Positions 5,269 through 6,809 of a stretch of 6,809 bases of DNA are shown here, one piece after another. Position numbers and translations under genes: made by a program. Origin of the DNA: an uncultured Bdellovibrio sp. (GTDB lineage Bacteria > Bdellovibrionota > Bdellovibrionia > Bdellovibrionales > Bdellovibrionaceae); contig CAMLMF010000136.1 in assembly GCA_946480995.1 (NCBI GenBank), positions 1-6,809 on the forward strand, read 5' to 3'. The first letter of the stretch is position 1. Each line of letters begins with the position of its first letter. The notes under the pieces are model-generated. The model ran no database searches. It had not been told where the DNA came from and saw only the letters and a program-made list of their open reading frames with translations.

Positions 5269-6363
5269 ATGAAGCGTCTTATTTGGTTCGTCTGTGCTGG
5301 ACTTTTTTTATCATTGTCTGCGTGTTTTTCTCGAGAAGAAAAGCCTGTAACACCTGTGACGCCGCCGCCAGTAGTGGTTACTAAGGTCGCAGAAACGAAC
5401 CCTGTGCCGCAGAGGGATAGGAGTCTAGATGTTTTGGTGCGTTATTTGGGCGAGGCAGATTCAATTCATCGCGAAGCTTGGTGGGTTTTAAATAATGAAC
5501 GTCCCGCCGTGGGAAAGTCGCCTTTTGGAAAAGTGCAACGCGCTTTTTTGTCCTCACAAAATATTAAGCTTGCTAACAAATCTTTATTTCGCTGTGACCG
5601 TTATGTCGTGCAAAAGTTGCCTGGTTCTGCGGCACATTTTCCGCAAAATTTTGAAATCTTTGAAAGATGCAGTGAAAAGATTGCGGCGAAGAAAATTGCT
5701 ACAGTAAAAATGCTCAGCGAGCGTGACGTGCAACTCGTCTTCCTGTCCGAGAACTTAGAAGAAATTCTAGGTCTTGGGGCGACAGTGTTAAGTTTGCACA
5801 TCGAGTGTTCGTTTCAAGGCGATGGTCAGGGGCATTTACAAAAACTAAAGTGTAAAGATTGGGCGCAAGACCGCAGTCGCGAACAAATGATTCGTTTGAG
5901 TGTTTATGATTACGATAAATCAGGAAAGAATATGCTTTCCTTGCGTGGCAAAGTTTTTGAAAACTTAACGGATATCCGCAAAATTGAAGCTGATGTTCCT
6001 TTGGACGGAAAAATTTTTGTAACGGAAACAGAACTTTATCCCCCAGAGCCGACACCTACACCAAAACCTTCGCCTGCTGCGGTTGTAAAGCCTGCAGCGA
6101 CACCAGCGAAAGTGCTATTGCCGCCGCAAATAGCCCCGCACGCGACTGAACAGGTCGAGGGAAGTGACGGAGGCGAAGGTGTTCCGCATATAGAGGGTGC
6201 TGCGGAAAGTGGAGAGCCCGTTATTACGCCGCTGCACTTGCCACCGCCACGAACCGCGCCACCAACCCAAGACGAGTTGATGCAACAGATTCACAATGAT
6301 CCGAACAATCAGCAAGCGCCGGCCCCGCAAGAGCCTGCGGCAGGAGGGGTGAATGCCCGCTAA
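5269..6363 (+). CDS. Predicted lipoprotein with a four-cysteine domain and proline-rich tail, function unknown
   Basis: I do not recognise a family. The 364-residue product begins MKRLIWFV and has a short hydrophobic stretch and a lipobox L16-S17-A18-C19, so C19 should be lipidated. Residue +2 is Phe, not Asp, which suggests the outer membrane if Lol rules apply. A proline-rich spacer (26-48) leads to a probable folded domain (about 50-256) with four cysteines, C108, C134, C180 and C195. These could form two disulfides in the periplasm. The C-terminal 108 residues are low-complexity and rich in Pro, Ala and Thr (for example PEPTPTPKPSP at 260-270), probably disordered and perhaps spanning or binding the cell wall. 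AGGA abuts the ATG with no spacer, so the ribosome site is poor, but the signal peptide fixes the start. It overlaps bcp by 11 bp. A role as an envelope or peptidoglycan-linked protein is only a guess. Confidence 0.8.
   Translation: MKRLIWFVCAGLFLSLSACFSREEKPVTPVTPPPVVVTKVAETNPVPQRDRSLDVLVRYLGEADSIHREAWWVLNNERPAVGKSPFGKVQRAFLSSQNIKLANKSLFRCDRYVVQKLPGSAAHFPQNFEIFERCSEKIAAKKIATVKMLSERDVQLVFLSENLEEILGLGATVLSLHIECSFQGDGQGHLQKLKCKDWAQDRSREQMIRLSVYDYDKSGKNMLSLRGKVFENLTDIRKIEADVPLDGKIFVTETELYPPEPTPTPKPSPAAVVKPAATPAKVLLPPQIAPHATEQVEGSDGGEGVPHIEGAAESGEPVITPLHLPPPRTAPPTQDELMQQIHNDPNNQQAPAPQEPAAGGVNAR
6342..6347 (+). promoter_or_regulatory. bcp Shine-Dalgarno inside the lipoprotein gene
   Basis: AGGAGG lies five bases before ATG 6353, inside the last codons of the lipoprotein gene. 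The lipoprotein stop (TAA 6361-6363) is eight bases past the bcp ATG. Ribosomes finishing the first gene can therefore re-initiate on the second, giving coupled translation. Confidence 0.8.
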
Positions 6364-6809
6364 AGTCGAGTTAGGTAAAAAAGTTCCCAATTTTAAAGTG
6401 TCTTCTTCTGCAGGGGACGATTTTAAGCTGAGTGATTTTAAGGGAAAGAAAGTCGTTCTGTATTTTTATCCAAAGGACAACACTCCAGGATGCACCACAG
6501 AGAGTATTGAATTCAACGAACTGCTAACACAGTTTAAAAAGCAAAATGCCGAAGTGGTCGGAATTTCCCGCGACAGTTTAAATTCCCATGATAAATTTAT
6601 TTGTAAGTTTGATTTTAAGTTTTCGTTGTTGTCGGACGAAGATGAAGAAGTCTGCAAACTTTTTGATGTGATCAAAGAAAAAAATATGTATGGCAAAAAA
6701 GTGATGGGGATTGAACGCAGCACTTTTGTCATTGATGAAGAGGGAAAACTTGTTCGGGAATACCGTAAAGTTTCACCAGACGGGCATGCCGCTCAAGTTT
6801 TAATGGAAT
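6353..6809 (+). CDS. bcp: Bcp/PrxQ-type thioredoxin-dependent peroxiredoxin, 3'-truncated by the window
   Basis: Members of this family reduce H2O2 and organic hydroperoxides using a peroxidatic cysteine, usually recycled by thioredoxin in the cytoplasm. The frame stays open to the window end and gives 152 residues of a protein normally about 150-160 long, so only a few codons are missing. YFYPKDNTPGCTTE (37-50) holds the peroxidatic C47 with the conserved Pro and Thr. R122 in ERSTFVID is the expected active-site arginine. The position five residues after C47, where E. coli Bcp has its resolving Cys, is I52. C84 (in SHDKFICKF) lies where the second-helix type of PrxQ has its resolving Cys; C101 is a further cysteine. 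There is no signal peptide. The start is set by AGGAGG at 6342. It overlaps the upstream lipoprotein gene and is probably cotranscribed with it. Confidence 0.93.
   Translation, partial: MPAKVELGKKVPNFKVSSSAGDDFKLSDFKGKKVVLYFYPKDNTPGCTTESIEFNELLTQFKKQNAEVVGISRDSLNSHDKFICKFDFKFSLLSDEDEEVCKLFDVIKEKNMYGKKVMGIERSTFVIDEEGKLVREYRKVSPDGHAAQVLME

Noticed and set aside
6466..6732. Antisense open frame within bcp
   Set aside because: It is fully covered by the well-conserved bcp frame and has a low-complexity, serine-rich translation.
1..6809. A new multi-gene defence or mobile system
   Set aside because: No integrase, transposase, nuclease, toxin-antitoxin pair, repeat array or sharp composition change is visible, and nearly all genes are ordinary chromosomal families.

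Overview
The window is 6.8 kb of gene-dense, moderate-GC bacterial chromosome holding seven genes: two cut by the window edges and five complete. Every gene belongs to a recognisable family except one lipoprotein. The mix (a FadD-type ligase, a small Tat-exported HiPIP, a MerC-domain protein outside any mer operon, a SelO, an HAE1-type RND pump, and a lipoprotein-Bcp pair) would suit a Gram-negative, Bdellovibrio-like delta-proteobacterium. That taxonomic guess comes from gene content and style only and is not proven. No RNA gene, CRISPR array, insertion sequence, phage or plasmid marker is visible.

Layout, left to right. (1) Positions 1-915, plus strand: the C-terminal 304 residues of an RND efflux pump inner-membrane subunit. 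(2) Positions 912-2327, minus strand: a complete SelO/YdiU pseudokinase AMPylator, convergent with the pump and sharing its stop region (TTAA). (3) A 104-bp divergent intergenic region. (4) Positions 2432-2863, plus strand: a four-helix MerC-domain membrane protein. (5) A 177-bp intergenic region with a possible weak terminator, then a 16-bp perfect palindrome sitting on a candidate promoter. (6) Positions 3041-3415, plus strand: a Tat-exported high-potential iron-sulfur protein. (7) A strong bidirectional terminator at 3440-3473. (8) Positions 3493-5157, minus strand: long-chain acyl-CoA ligase FadD. (9) A 111-bp divergent intergenic region. (10) Positions 5269-6363, plus strand: an unrecognised lipoprotein with a folded four-cysteine domain and a long proline-rich tail. 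It overlaps by 11 bp (11) the start of a Bcp/PrxQ peroxiredoxin that runs off the window end.

How the genes relate. Only the lipoprotein and bcp look like a true operon (overlapping, with a strong internal Shine-Dalgarno). The others appear to be separately transcribed. Three of the seven products have redox-linked roles in their families (SelO, HiPIP, Bcp), but they lie in different transcription units, so a shared pathway is only a suggestion. I see no convincing new multi-gene system. The most useful second looks are the apparent loss of the SelO redox-switch cysteines, the palindrome over the HiPIP promoter, the coupled unknown lipoprotein, and the shifted resolving cysteine of Bcp. There is no gene-free stretch longer than 300 bases.
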